DNA from: Antedon mediterranea
Lineage: Eukaryota; Echinodermata; Crinoidea; Comatulida; Antedonidae
Assembly: GCF_964355755.1 (NCBI RefSeq)
Contig: NC_092670.1
Location: 13,765,201-13,825,200 of the forward strand
Length of the DNA: 60,000 nucleotides
Direction: 5' to 3'
The notes under the pieces are model-generated. The model saw nothing but the letters and a program-made list of their open reading frames with translations, was not told the DNA's origin and ran no database searches. Made by a program: the position numbers and the translations under genes. Within the stretch, counting starts at the first letter, position 1; the number at the start of each line of letters is the position of its first letter. Shown in pieces: positions 39,201-46,600 of the stretch.

Positions 39201-39500
39201 AAGATTTTGAACTTTAGAATAAGTGCTCTTACATCACGTGATTCGCCAGGAAAAGTTGCATTTGAGATTAACGGTAATCTTCGTAACAAGGATTCGTCCA
39301 ATGAGAACGAAACACGTATCGTTAACTTAACAGACGATTTTGAGGACAATAATGAAGATGTGCAAATGCTAAAAACCGTAAGCGACACAGAGGACGTCGA
39401 AAAGACAACTAATTCTGACGAAAATGAGGAAAATGAGGAAGAGGAGGATGAAACATCAAAATTAAAACCGGACGAGGCTAATGGTGAAACTATTGTATAA
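14517..39500 (+). CDS. class B (secretin-family) GPCR, PTH-receptor-like; 5' end missing
   Basis: Eleven exons join in one frame (phases 1,1,0,2,0,1,2,0,2,0) to 527 codons plus stop: 14517-14586, 19919-20029, 24374-24498, 24999-25096, 25472-25592, 27922-28078, 36467-36545, 37299-37368, 38113-38198, 38565-38706, 38976-39500. They encode an N-glycosylatable ectodomain with a hormone-receptor fold (PCP, RxC, GDW, NYxxC), seven TM helices and a long acidic tail. Class B hallmarks seen: ARNYIH in TM2, EGVYLYSLL in TM3, GWG in TM4, RCW in ECL2, PLFG in TM6, and YCFMNGEV at the TM7/helix 8 junction. As known for the family, it would bind a peptide hormone at the cell surface and signal through G proteins. 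The ectodomain pattern and C-terminal ETIV resemble PTH/PTHrP receptors, but the subfamily is inference. The signal peptide and start codon were not found. Large introns hold many transposons. Confidence 0.88.
15310..15408. repeat. intronic inverted repeat, 31-bp arms
   Basis: AAACAACCTCTTCTATTAAT... pairs with ...ATTAATAGTAGAGGCTGTTT, with two mismatches and a 37-nt AT-rich loop. It could be a MITE or a foldable hairpin RNA; nothing in the sequence decides between them. Confidence 0.7.
18647..18710. repeat. minisatellite, unit about 16 bp
   Basis: Three to four copies of CCCCGTACCGGTGTA, notably GC-rich for the window. Confidence 0.8.
19919..20029 (+). CDS. GPCR exon: first half of hormone-binding domain
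   Basis: Flanked by TTTCATAG and GTTAGT. Encodes ILCAAYDDGNLFWESGPPG and then the PCP motif. The position that is Cys in the family CW motif is Phe (LFWE). Confidence 0.85.
20131..21323. mobile_element. possible 1.2-kb DNA element rich in GCGCGT motifs
   Basis: GGTTATCCGC opens the segment, and its complement appears at the far end within a small hairpin (GGTTATCCGCCAAGTGCGGA, near 21299). The interior is unusual for the window: many CGCGCGTGCGCGCG blocks in poly-A/T context, several GATGACGTCA motifs and a poly-A run at 21244-21278. No coding ORF was seen. Element boundaries are inferred. Confidence 0.4.
21244..21278. repeat. poly-A run
   Basis: About 35 consecutive A, giving a spurious Phe-rich minus-strand ORF. 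Confidence 0.95.
23232..23349. repeat. dispersed inverted-repeat element, copy 2
   Basis: Ends AGTCGCGTGGGCAAAT and ATTTGCGCACGCGACT are complementary. The middle carries (GGTC)n-like GGTCGGTCGGTCGGT and TAAACACTAA. Same family as 764-846. Confidence 0.6.
23587..23668. repeat. short repeat array, GTTGACTGTTCGAA unit
   Basis: Four imperfect copies of (A)GTTGACTGTTCGAAC with irregular spacing. Confidence 0.7.
24374..24498 (+). CDS. GPCR exon: second half of hormone-binding domain
   Basis: Flanked by TTGTTTAG and GTAAGA. Encodes RATRTCLDTGDWYPYG and ends the fold at TNYDDC, with an NGT glycosylation site. Confidence 0.88.
24499..24998 (+). other. GPCR intron without other features
   Basis: Nothing recognised. 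Confidence 0.5.
24999..25096 (+). CDS. GPCR exon: TM1
   Basis: Flanked by TTTTAAAG and GTAAGT. Encodes a hydrophobic helix (SLSLTALILGIIIFVYF). Continuing past the donor meets an immediate stop, which fixes the splice site. Confidence 0.85.
25097..25471 (+). other. GPCR intron without other features
   Basis: Nothing recognised. Confidence 0.5.
25472..25592 (+). CDS. GPCR exon: TM2
   Basis: Flanked by CTTTTCAG and GTGAGT. Encodes KLRVARNYIHINLFLSFIL, the conserved class B TM2 motif with its His, then the start of extracellular loop 1. Confidence 0.92.
25593..27921 (+). other. GPCR intron, 2.3 kb
   Basis: Holds the minisatellite at 25830-25985. An additional small exon for extracellular loop 1 is possible but not required, because both flanking exons are phase 0. 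Confidence 0.45.
25830..25985. repeat. minisatellite, GTATGCGTAAGCAT unit
   Basis: Three perfect 14-bp units followed by decaying variants (CGGTATGCGTAAGCCGGTAC and similar). Confidence 0.8.
27922..28078 (+). CDS. GPCR exon: TM3 to start of TM4
   Basis: Flanked by TATTACAG and GTGAGT. Carries the TM3 cysteine (ALCKTL), NYHWLLMEGVYLYSLL, and GWG at its end. Confidence 0.93.
29020..29370. repeat. tandem array in left palindrome arm, unit about 75 bp
   Basis: Five or so copies of CCTGCCATCAATATGATGGA(TTATGATTATAGATTTAAAA...), each with a small ATCAATATGAT inverted core. Repeated inverted in the right arm at 30900-31340. Confidence 0.85.
29362..29736 (-). pseudogene. transposon ORF fragment: cysteine-rich C-terminus (left arm)
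   Basis: Minus-strand reading of about 109 codons begins around HQHIKRAHFQALVWKKA and ends with a cysteine cluster (CGCKTRCITNRCRCKKSK, LPCTALCRC) resembling a tesmin/TSO1-type CXC domain. It matches the right-arm block almost residue for residue. It lacks its N-terminal part and so is a fragment. I do not know the family's name. Confidence 0.7.
29780..30899 (+). pseudogene. transposon ORF: PIN/XPG-like core plus cysteine-rich tail (broken)
   Basis: Pieces in different frames read, in order: HEESDTRLVM (about 30030), SRDTDVLVILVSHY (about 30105), HTISGCDTTSY (about 30260), then after a gap HQHIKRAHFQALVWW and the CXC-like tail ending at 30899. The spaced acidic residues (E-S-D, D-T-D, G-C-D) recall the active-site pattern of FEN1/XPG/PIN nucleases; this is inference. 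It is broken by frameshifts near 30090, by a 55-bp MITE at 30287-30341 and by stops between 30390 and 30530. Confidence 0.65.
30287..30341. mobile_element. 55-bp hairpin MITE with 8-bp target duplication (copy 2)
   Basis: CAGGGAAGAGTTAAATTAC and its exact complement flank a TA-rich loop. Flanks are CTCATATC (30279-30286) and TTCATATC (30342-30349), an 8-bp duplication with one mismatch, as expected for hAT elements. Removing element plus one flank rejoins the interrupted coding frame after GCDTTSY. Confidence 0.75.
30900..31340. repeat. tandem array in right palindrome arm
   Basis: Inverted counterpart of 29020-29370 with about one unit more; unit contains TCCATCATATTGATGGCAGG. Confidence 0.85.
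32488..32640 (+). pseudogene. transposon ORF N-terminal fragment
   Basis: ATG at 32488 (MSSSDDQKRCY) meets a stop after 11 codons. The same frame beyond the stop contains FTETKWKTFL, matching FNDKTWPKFL of the better preserved first exon at 46252. A decayed first exon. Confidence 0.5.
33356..34489 (+). pseudogene. transposon ORF: PIN/XPG-like core and C-terminus (broken)
   Basis: The longest intact block (33631-34050, about 139 codons) contains NQEEADTRMFLYAKYA, SPDTDDVFIIGLAF and LHCFTGCDSVKAFFG, the same three acidic motifs as at 30030-30270. After a frameshift and stop, 34157-34489 encodes CKHIQHANSQASIH and a cysteine-rich end (CTELCSCKNC). The segment before 33631 is in other frames. 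Confidence 0.7.
34613..34930. repeat. tandem duplication, unit about 175 bp
   Basis: Two copies share TGTAAATTTATATTAAACTA, GGATGAACCATGAGAAAGTA and AGGAGTATTATAAGAAACTT. Confidence 0.85.
35573..36466 (+). other. GPCR intron remainder upstream of TM4 exon
   Basis: GATGATGA-type low-complexity sequence at 35740-35915 produces spurious ORFs. Otherwise nothing recognised. Confidence 0.5.
36467..36545 (+). CDS. GPCR exon: TM4
   Basis: Flanked by AACTGTAG and GTATGA. Completes GWGG and encodes PLIVTVIWILAHQKIDLSDF. It lies 8.4 kb from the preceding exon because of transposon insertions. Confidence 0.9.
36750..37260. repeat. minisatellite, GATAGGAACATGTATTGTAG type
   Basis: About 14 diverged units of AAGATAGGAACATGTATTGT plus a variable GTTGTTG part, ending 38 bp before the next GPCR exon. 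The 181-codon minus ORF is spurious. Confidence 0.8.
37299..37368 (+). CDS. GPCR exon: extracellular loop 2 and TM5 start
   Basis: Flanked by ATTATAG and GTAAGC. Encodes the conserved CW pair (RCWMS) whose Cys pairs with TM3 Cys in this family, then YWILDVPIMITIV. Confidence 0.9.
37369..38112 (+). other. GPCR intron with SINE
   Basis: See the SINE at 37778-38036; nothing else recognised. Confidence 0.5.
37778..38036 (+). mobile_element. tRNA-derived SINE
   Basis: The head has an A box (TGGCCGAGCGGTTAAG) and B box (GGGGTTCGAGGCTC) of a Leu/Ser-type tRNA. The body contains GTGCACTTTAAAGAACC and GAGTAGGGGGTTACCCCGGT, and the tail is (CAAT)n. The same body occurs inverted at 58600-59098. Confidence 0.75.
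38113..38198 (+). CDS. GPCR exon: TM5 end and intracellular loop 3
   Basis: Flanked by TTTTCAG and GTAAGT. Encodes VNLILFLLILCVIRDKLK and a Ser/Thr/Lys-rich loop. Confidence 0.9.
38199..38564 (+). other. GPCR intron without other features
   Basis: Nothing recognised. Confidence 0.5.
38565..38706 (+). CDS. GPCR exon: TM6 to TM7
   Basis: Flanked by TTTGTAG and GTAATG. Encodes LARSTMVLIPLFGLYYVVF (TM6 PLFG kink motif) and FELVIGSVQ of TM7. The His usual after LFG(V/I) in PTH and secretin receptors is Tyr here. Confidence 0.92.
38736..38853 (+). mobile_element. possible retroposon 3' tail in intron
   Basis: AAAGCGCTTTGAGC and a terminal (AATAAATA)n run resemble SINE/LINE 3' ends. Weak. Confidence 0.35.
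38976..39500 (+). CDS. GPCR last exon: TM7 end, helix 8, acidic tail
   Basis: Follows TTTGTTAG. Encodes GLLIAVLYCFMNGEVRQEIG, then a basic helix and a 140-residue tail with a Glu/Asp-rich stretch and final residues ETIV before the stop. ETIV fits a class I PDZ ligand (S/T-x-hydrophobic). The antisense Ser/Phe-rich ORF is a shadow. Confidence 0.92.
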   Translation, partial: GLLIAVLYCFMNGEVRQEIGRKWHLHKLNRALSSHRSLRDANSRVSYSNQGGTTKNESVCESATQNSSKNGTLRSKILNFRISALTSRDSPGKVAFEINGNLRNKDSSNENETRIVNLTDDFEDNNEDVQMLKTVSDTEDVEKTTNSDENEENEEEEDETSKLKPDEANGETIV

Positions 39501-40201
39501 ACGTAATTAACAAAGTTTTGTATATATTGGTATGAAAATGTAAATAATGTTCCAAACAAAATATAACTTGTAAATTTATATTAATTAAATAGATTTAGTC
39601 CAAATGTACAGTGTGTTATTGTTGAATATCGTCAGTGAACACCATAAATAGACACAACAGTGTTTCTGATAATCATGTATATAGTAAGCATTTTCGTACG
39701 CTTAACAATAGTCATTGTGGTGTAGGCGATGAGGGTGGGTTTCAAGAAGTGAAATGTTATTGTAATGTTTTGTATGAAAACGCGGCTGTTGTGCGTCGAT
39801 TGTTATCTATAATTCCATATACACATTCATGAAATCATTAGAGGTCTATAACTAATAATATTATAATAGGGAGCTTTCGATTTGGGACGATTTGGTATCT
39901 AGGCTACACACTGTGTATTTATTATACTGTATAATATTCTTCTGTCAAAATTAGGATTTGATTAATTTTTTCAGATTTATTTTTGTTCCTAAAATGTCTT
40001 TAATTTTACTTTTATTTATTATGTATATGTTTTTTCCTTGATAAGACTGTTTGTAAAGACTATGCTTAATAACAGTTAACAAATACATACACACAGTGGT
40101 TTTACATTTCTTCGTTAATTTAATTTTTACATTCAAAAAAATAAAACGTCAACCATTTAATGATATACCTTTTATATACAAGGAGTTTCCGTTAAATCAA
40201 A

Positions 40202-40291
<90 letters not shown>

Positions 40292-43027
40292 ATACTTGTA
40301 TTCTTATAATCTTCAAATGTATTTGCAATTTAATATTTGTTTTTCACAAACACTTTTATTTTTTATTGCTGAGAGTGTTTACACAGACTACCAAGGAGAT
40401 ATTTACATTATAATATGTAAGAATATTTTAATTTGTTTTATTTTTATTATTTATTCAGGAATATAAAACACATTTACAAAATATAAGTGTGTTAAAAAGG
40501 TCAGTAAGTATAAGCCACTGTCACCAAACTGAAGGTGTGTGTACTTTTCTATTAGACTGGTCTGTTCGGTTTTTTTTTTTTTTGAATTAACACAGTTTAT
40601 GCCATGTTTATGTTTTAGTGAACGAAAACTATATTTTTAATACACACCTAAGCTGATTTAACATACGTTCTTACTAAAGGTTTACAAAACTATCAGGCAA
40701 GGCAACATGTAAGGATTTTTTTTATCGAACGACTCCAATTTTCATTTAGAATTTTTGATAGCATCACGGCATTAACAAAAGAGAAACTTACAGTATTATT
40801 TAAATATTAAAGATAACGCACACTAAACATTTTTAAACTTTTAATATTTTTGTTATGAGTTTCGTTAATATTTTTTTGATTAATATTTTTTTTTTAATAA
40901 TTCCGTTTTTGGGTGTGAATTTAAACAGTTTTAGATACAGTAGTTTCAAAGAGGCATTGAATTAAATTAATTATTAATATTTTTAACTGTAGCTAATATT
41001 TACATTATTTGTAGACGTGTATTATGGTTATTATTTTATATTATGAAAGCATAATGGGCATTATTGAGGAACAAACGACGGTAATATATTTTTAATTGTA
41101 ACCCACACTAAGATAAAAAAAAATTATTTAACATTTTTGTTATCAAGTTTGTTATATTTTTCGATTTATAGTCATTTCAAAGGCGTTTAGTTGTATCGTA
41201 ATAAACAGATATTTTAAACAGTTAAAACAGTTATCGTGTATGCTTTTTTTATTTGAGTCTATATGCCCTCATGTCTCGACAGATTTCCATAGAGTGGATC
41301 AGTTCACTATTTTTACTAAAATATATGTACAGTGTTCCAGAACAACCCACTAGGCAACCGTGCTTACCGTATTATGTGCGTAAGCCTAAACAAAAAACAG
41401 CAATTTATGGGGATTATTTTACATACCGTATTAATTTTTCATCTATAATCAAATAAATAATCCTCTCGCCCATTAATATACAAATGCTGCATTGAGAGGG
41501 CGCTATGCATTGTTACTGAACTCTACTCTACAAGACAGTCGGGTAACCAACCTTCACCATCGACAAGCAACCTGTTGGCATTTTGAAAACAGTAGGCCTA
41601 AAATGCTGTGTTTGTGAATCTGACGATAATTCACTTATTTATCAGGGTATTTAGTTGTTCTATTTTTGTTTTATATTGTGGAGATAATTATTGAATTGTT
41701 GGGTCACGGAAAAGGGACGAATGCCATAGGCCTACACGATGTTCAAGATAGGAATTTATGCATGATGTACCGCCGTAGCATGGCCAACATTCCTAAAATC
41801 GACAAGAATACATGAACGTTATTATCAAATATACAATCATGAGGTCGGATTTAACGAGATTTAGAGTGTACAGCCCGAAGTTTATGAAATTTGCAATGGA
41901 CGAACATAACTAACAATGGTAAGTTGAAATAAATTTACATTTATTTTTAGTATGAAACGTTTTTTTTTTTCAATCTACGTACTAATTAAATTTATATAAA
42001 CTATATATATATATATCAGTTAGTGGTGCTAAGTCAAGAAAATTGTATTTTCTGTATACAGAAATGCATAATACCCGTGGTTAAAATGCATGGCACTAAA
42101 TTTCACTATAGCAACTACATTAAAACATCAGAATAATATAGAATAATAGGCCTAAATTTCAAACGTATGGAAGTTATTTGTAAAATAGAACAAAATGTTA
42201 CCAAAGATGGAGGTTAAATTACAAGTTAGGCCCATCAACACCACCGGGACATCTGTTTCAGAATAACCATCCAATTTATAACGTTCAACTAATGGTGTTC
42301 GTAAAGCATGAAAGTGTAAGATAAAGTATAATACACTGTGCACGTAATGTGAGCGAGGAGAGATGTGTTTGTATCGCAGAATCGCCACAGTGGAGCTTGA
42401 CATTACAGGAAATTTGCTTTTGAATACATTTTTTTAGCCTTAGAATACCCACACACCGTACTAATACTATACGGTAGTTATTATTCATAACTACTAAAAC
42501 GTAACATATGTAATTCATATCACACAATTCATTTGCTGTGACCCGATTCTGAAACCGTTACTAAATTTCTATAGGGATAGACATATATTTCACCGTTGCG
42601 CAGTTGTGATGTAGTATGCCTATATGGAATGGATACTGTTTATCATTAGTCAACTCAGGAGCACAGTCCCCCTGGTCAACATGAGTGACGAGAGTGATGA
42701 ATGAGAATGTCACATAGTCACACATGGGTCACACACAGTGTCCGTTTGTAATTCCAAAATTTATATTAACCTTTTACGAGTTTTGAGTATAACCTACTAA
42801 AATACATATCCAACCTTCTACATTATTTTACATGATCACAATCTGAAAGCAATGGGATTATATGCCATGATTCATAATTCGATGTAAAAATAATTGTAAG
42901 TCAGAGCATATTTACAGTAATTTAAATGTATGAACTATTGATATGGTTCACTGGATACCATAGCAAAGTCGTTCGCTATTTCAATAGGCTATTACGTCAT
43001 AGTATTATGATGTACACGTTATAATCT
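39501..43027. other. intergenic region between GPCR and RLR-A
   Basis: AT-rich; contains the (AT)n tract at 40204-40289. No conserved coding segment was seen on either strand. Confidence 0.45.
40204..40289. repeat. (AT)n microsatellite, about 86 bp
   Basis: About 43 uninterrupted AT dinucleotides; gives a spurious IYIYIY ORF. Confidence 0.97.
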
Positions 43028-43037
43028 GGAATTTCCC
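43028..43037 (-). promoter_or_regulatory. kappaB-type site upstream of RLR-A
   Basis: GGAATTTCCC; its complement GGGAAATTCC fits the Rel/NF-kB consensus GGGRNNYYCC exactly. It lies 352 bp upstream of the ATG and is followed by GATACCACTAT, as in the RLR-B copy. Confidence 0.6.
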
Positions 43038-43379
43038 ATGTTGGGCGATACCACTATCCTTGAATATACAGGGATTAAATACATATCGTAATGTTCATAC
43101 ATTATAACTGTGTATAAGCCATGGCTGAGCAGTTTATAGATTGGTTTATGTTATGTATTTAACATTTGTCAATAAGTATATACATGATACATAAATTGTC
43201 TTTGTAACACAAAATATGCATACGTTAGCTTATATTTACCTGCTGTTAAAATGCATTGTTCCAAAGATATGAATAGATAGTTGGAAATTACAACATCGAT
43301 TCATATATTGTAGTTATGCGATATCTTTTTACTGTAATAGGCCTATCCAGGTTTGGTATGCTAAAATCTATGTATAATT

Positions 43380-43653
43380 ATGGCAAAATCAACAACAGGA
43401 AAGATTTCGGGGTTCACTAAGGCTCTTGTTGGAATAAACAAAGAATTAACAGAAGCGAATGTGCGTGATTTGAAAGATATATGCAGTTTAAGCGATCTTC
43501 TAGATGAAGACGAGTTGCAGTCTGTAACTTCTGCCCTGTCCCTGTTTAGGGTGTTACATGTCTCGCAGGAAAATACTCTAATTCTAGAGGAATTGCTTTT
43601 AAACATTGAGCGGGCAGATCTGATTTCCAAGTATCTGAATGCAACTACTACAG
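43380..43653 (+). CDS. RLR-A exon 1: death effector domain
   Basis: 91 codons plus 1 nt to donor GTGGCT. Helical pattern FTKALVGINKELTEANVRDL ... SALSLFRVL ... LLLNIERADL matches DEDs, including the RxDL motif, not CARDs. Confidence 0.88.
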
Positions 43654-46600
43654 GTGGCTATTTTTTTCATTTATATGCCTAACCCGGTCTAAATTAACTA
43701 CTAATGTAGGCCCTATAATTATATATGGTTATTTTCTAGATAATTATATTATATATATATGTGTGTTATATATATTGTTATTATTATTATCATTATTATC
43801 AAGTACCGTAGGCATATCATATTGCTTTTCTATTAATTATGGCATATATTTAGATTAGATGAAATCATCATTTATTCATATTAGCCACCGTCTGTACAAT
43901 TCTAGTTAGGATACCAGTATCAATTGAAACGAAATGAAGGAATATTTATGTGGAATTGAATGCTAATAAACAGTATAAAAGCATGTGTTGACATAGAAGA
44001 CTCGAAACTGGATCAACATTAAAAGATGTTACTACTGTACTTCCATTTCCACCAATAATAGCATATACTATACCCTATCAAATCATCGTTATATATTATT
44101 TTTTTTAGACAAACTACCACCAGTAGCTACTAAACAGTTGGAGACCAGATCAACTGACATTTCTTGTATTGATATGAAAGATGATGTGTCATCTGGTCTA
44201 GGCCTAAGAGAACTTGACGGTACCGAATCAAGTCGATATCCTGCCGATATAACAGTCGTCGGCAAATCCACGCCTTTCCGAGCTTCACCTACAAGGGAAG
44301 ATAGGCCTACAGCATCGGATGCTTCACCCGATTTTAATCCAGACGAAGAGAAGCATGAGTTGCGTGATTATCAGAAAGAACTGGCACGACCTGCATTAGA
44401 AGGAAATAATACAATAATATGTGCTCCGACTGGATGTGGAAAGACAATAACTGCAGCTGAGATATGCAAACATCATCATGACAACCATCATGATCCAAAG
44501 AAATTTAAGGCGCTGTTCATTGTCAATATCCGTCATCTCACAAGTCAGCAGAGAAAAGCCTTTGAAACCCATTTTGACATGAGGGATCTTGGGGCTCTAA
44601 AAGAAATGGAGACACTAGAAGCTGTTTTACAAATTAAAAAAGTTGTCATGATAACCGCCCAGATATTAGTAAACGCTTTGGAGAGAAAGGATGTAGAATT
44701 ATCATTCTTCGACATGCTTATTTTCGATGAATGCCATCACACTACTCTTAACCATCCATACAATACGATCATGCGCAATTACCTTCTTAAAAAGAAGGAA
44801 GGATTAAGCCGTCTGCCGTTTATTCTTGGTCTAAGCGCTTCTCTCGGAGTTGGAGAAGACGGTGATGCAGCAAAGCATATCGTCACACTGTGCGCCAACA
44901 TGAACGCCAATTGTGTTTCGCACGTTCGTGAACATCTCCAAGACCTTGAAGACCATGTTCGCACACCAGAAGACGACAAAATATGCATAGTTAATCCTCG
45001 ACCTGCTAACGATAAGTTCAGAAACATAATTGTAGATATTATGAATGATCTAGAAGCTATGCATGTTGGAGATTCTCGACATGAAAAGGGAACACAAGAG
45101 TACGAAAACTGGATCATCCAGCGACGAATGGATGCTGAGAAGTTACATGATCGTCAGGAAACCGTTATTGCTGGTTATTTGCTGGCTTTCAATAACGCAC
45201 TTGTGCTATACGACAACACCAGAGCCATTGATGCCATTGGACTCTTAGACGGCTACTTTAATGAGAAACGTTCTATTGCCAAAGAACACATTGATCCTGA
45301 GGCTGATCTAAGAGAAGACTACGAAGATAACCATGAAAGCAAGTTAAGAGATATTGCTAAAAAAGAAACAACGAATAATTGTCCAATGCTTAAAAAATTA
45401 ACAGAACTTTTGAAGATGATTTTCACTAAAAAACATGAATCAAAAGGTATCTATTATTATATTATAGTATATCTTTATTTTTAGTTCTTTTGTCATGCTA
45501 TTTATGGCTATTATTATATTATAGTATTTCATATTTTAAGTTCCTTTATCATGCTATTTATGGTAGAACCACACTGTGATTCTTCTGATAACATTTGTAA
45601 ATTACAAATTATGCCTAATTATGTTTATACTTTAGGAATAATTCTTTGTCGTACAAGACAAATAGTACAGAGTATAACCGATTTCCTGAAGCAAGAAGAA
45701 GCACTAAAAAGGTACAACATCAGACCTGATTATCTAGTTGGGCAAGGCAAGGCTGAGAACACGATGAATGAAACCGAGCAGGCCAAGGTTTTAAAGCGTT
45801 TCAAAGGTATAGCAGATTATAAACCTTAAACCAGTTACCGTACATATTAACGTGTAGCTTACATCGGCATTGACTTTCCACCAATAGAGGTTTTAACAGG
45901 TCCACTCAAATCAAAAAGTTCCCACTGTATCGATAAATTGAAAAGTTCTAATTGTATCGACGTAGTATTAGGCAGGAAGCTGAGGTGGATTTTTGTTTCA
46001 TTTCGTGACCACCAGAAAGGGATTTGACCAAATTGACATGATTATTACTAAATATATATAATAAAAGTATTGTGAGTTTTCACAAACATATTGCTTGCAC
46101 ATTAGTTTACAATCTCATTTTTAAAACTGATAAAATAGTTTTTTACAACCTCGTACACTACAGCCAATCAGAAACATCGTATAAGCACCTGCTTGGTTAC
46201 TTCTTGTATTGACCAATCAGAGATGATGTTTGGGCATAGTGCAGAGTAAAGATGGCAGCTTACATGTCAGATGGGGATCACCATTTGCGATGTTTTATGT
46301 GCATTTTTCCAAGCAAAAAGTCTTCAGTAGTAAAATTTAATGACAAGACATGGCCAAAATTTTTAGAATATGTCACCAAATGGAAAAATTTAGAAGGAAA
46401 ACAAGCAGAAATTGCCAGAAATTACATCGCGAAATGTCAAGGCCTGCAAGTGCCAACAACCATCATGCAAGACGAACAAGGTTCAATCTAGGCTAGGCCT
46501 AGTACTAGTAGTAGGCCTGCTGTGTGTTGAATTCCTATATGTGCTGGCTTTCATCAAGTTTGTTATTCTAGGTTTACTGACAAGCAGAGAGTTGAGAGAG

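Noticed and set aside
39122-39559. 145-codon Ser/Phe-rich minus-strand ORF
   Set aside because: Antisense shadow of the acidic GPCR tail.
40096-40413. 105-codon ORF with IYIYIY run
   Set aside because: Translation of an (AT)n tract.
43922-43940. Possible ISRE (GAAACGAAAT) in RLR-A intron 1
   Set aside because: Half-site spacing is one base short of GAAANNGAAA and RLR-B has no counterpart.
44779-45117. 112-codon minus-strand ORF inside RLR-A
   Set aside because: Shadow of the helicase exon; the similar antisense ORF in RLR-B (54825-55031) is also a shadow.
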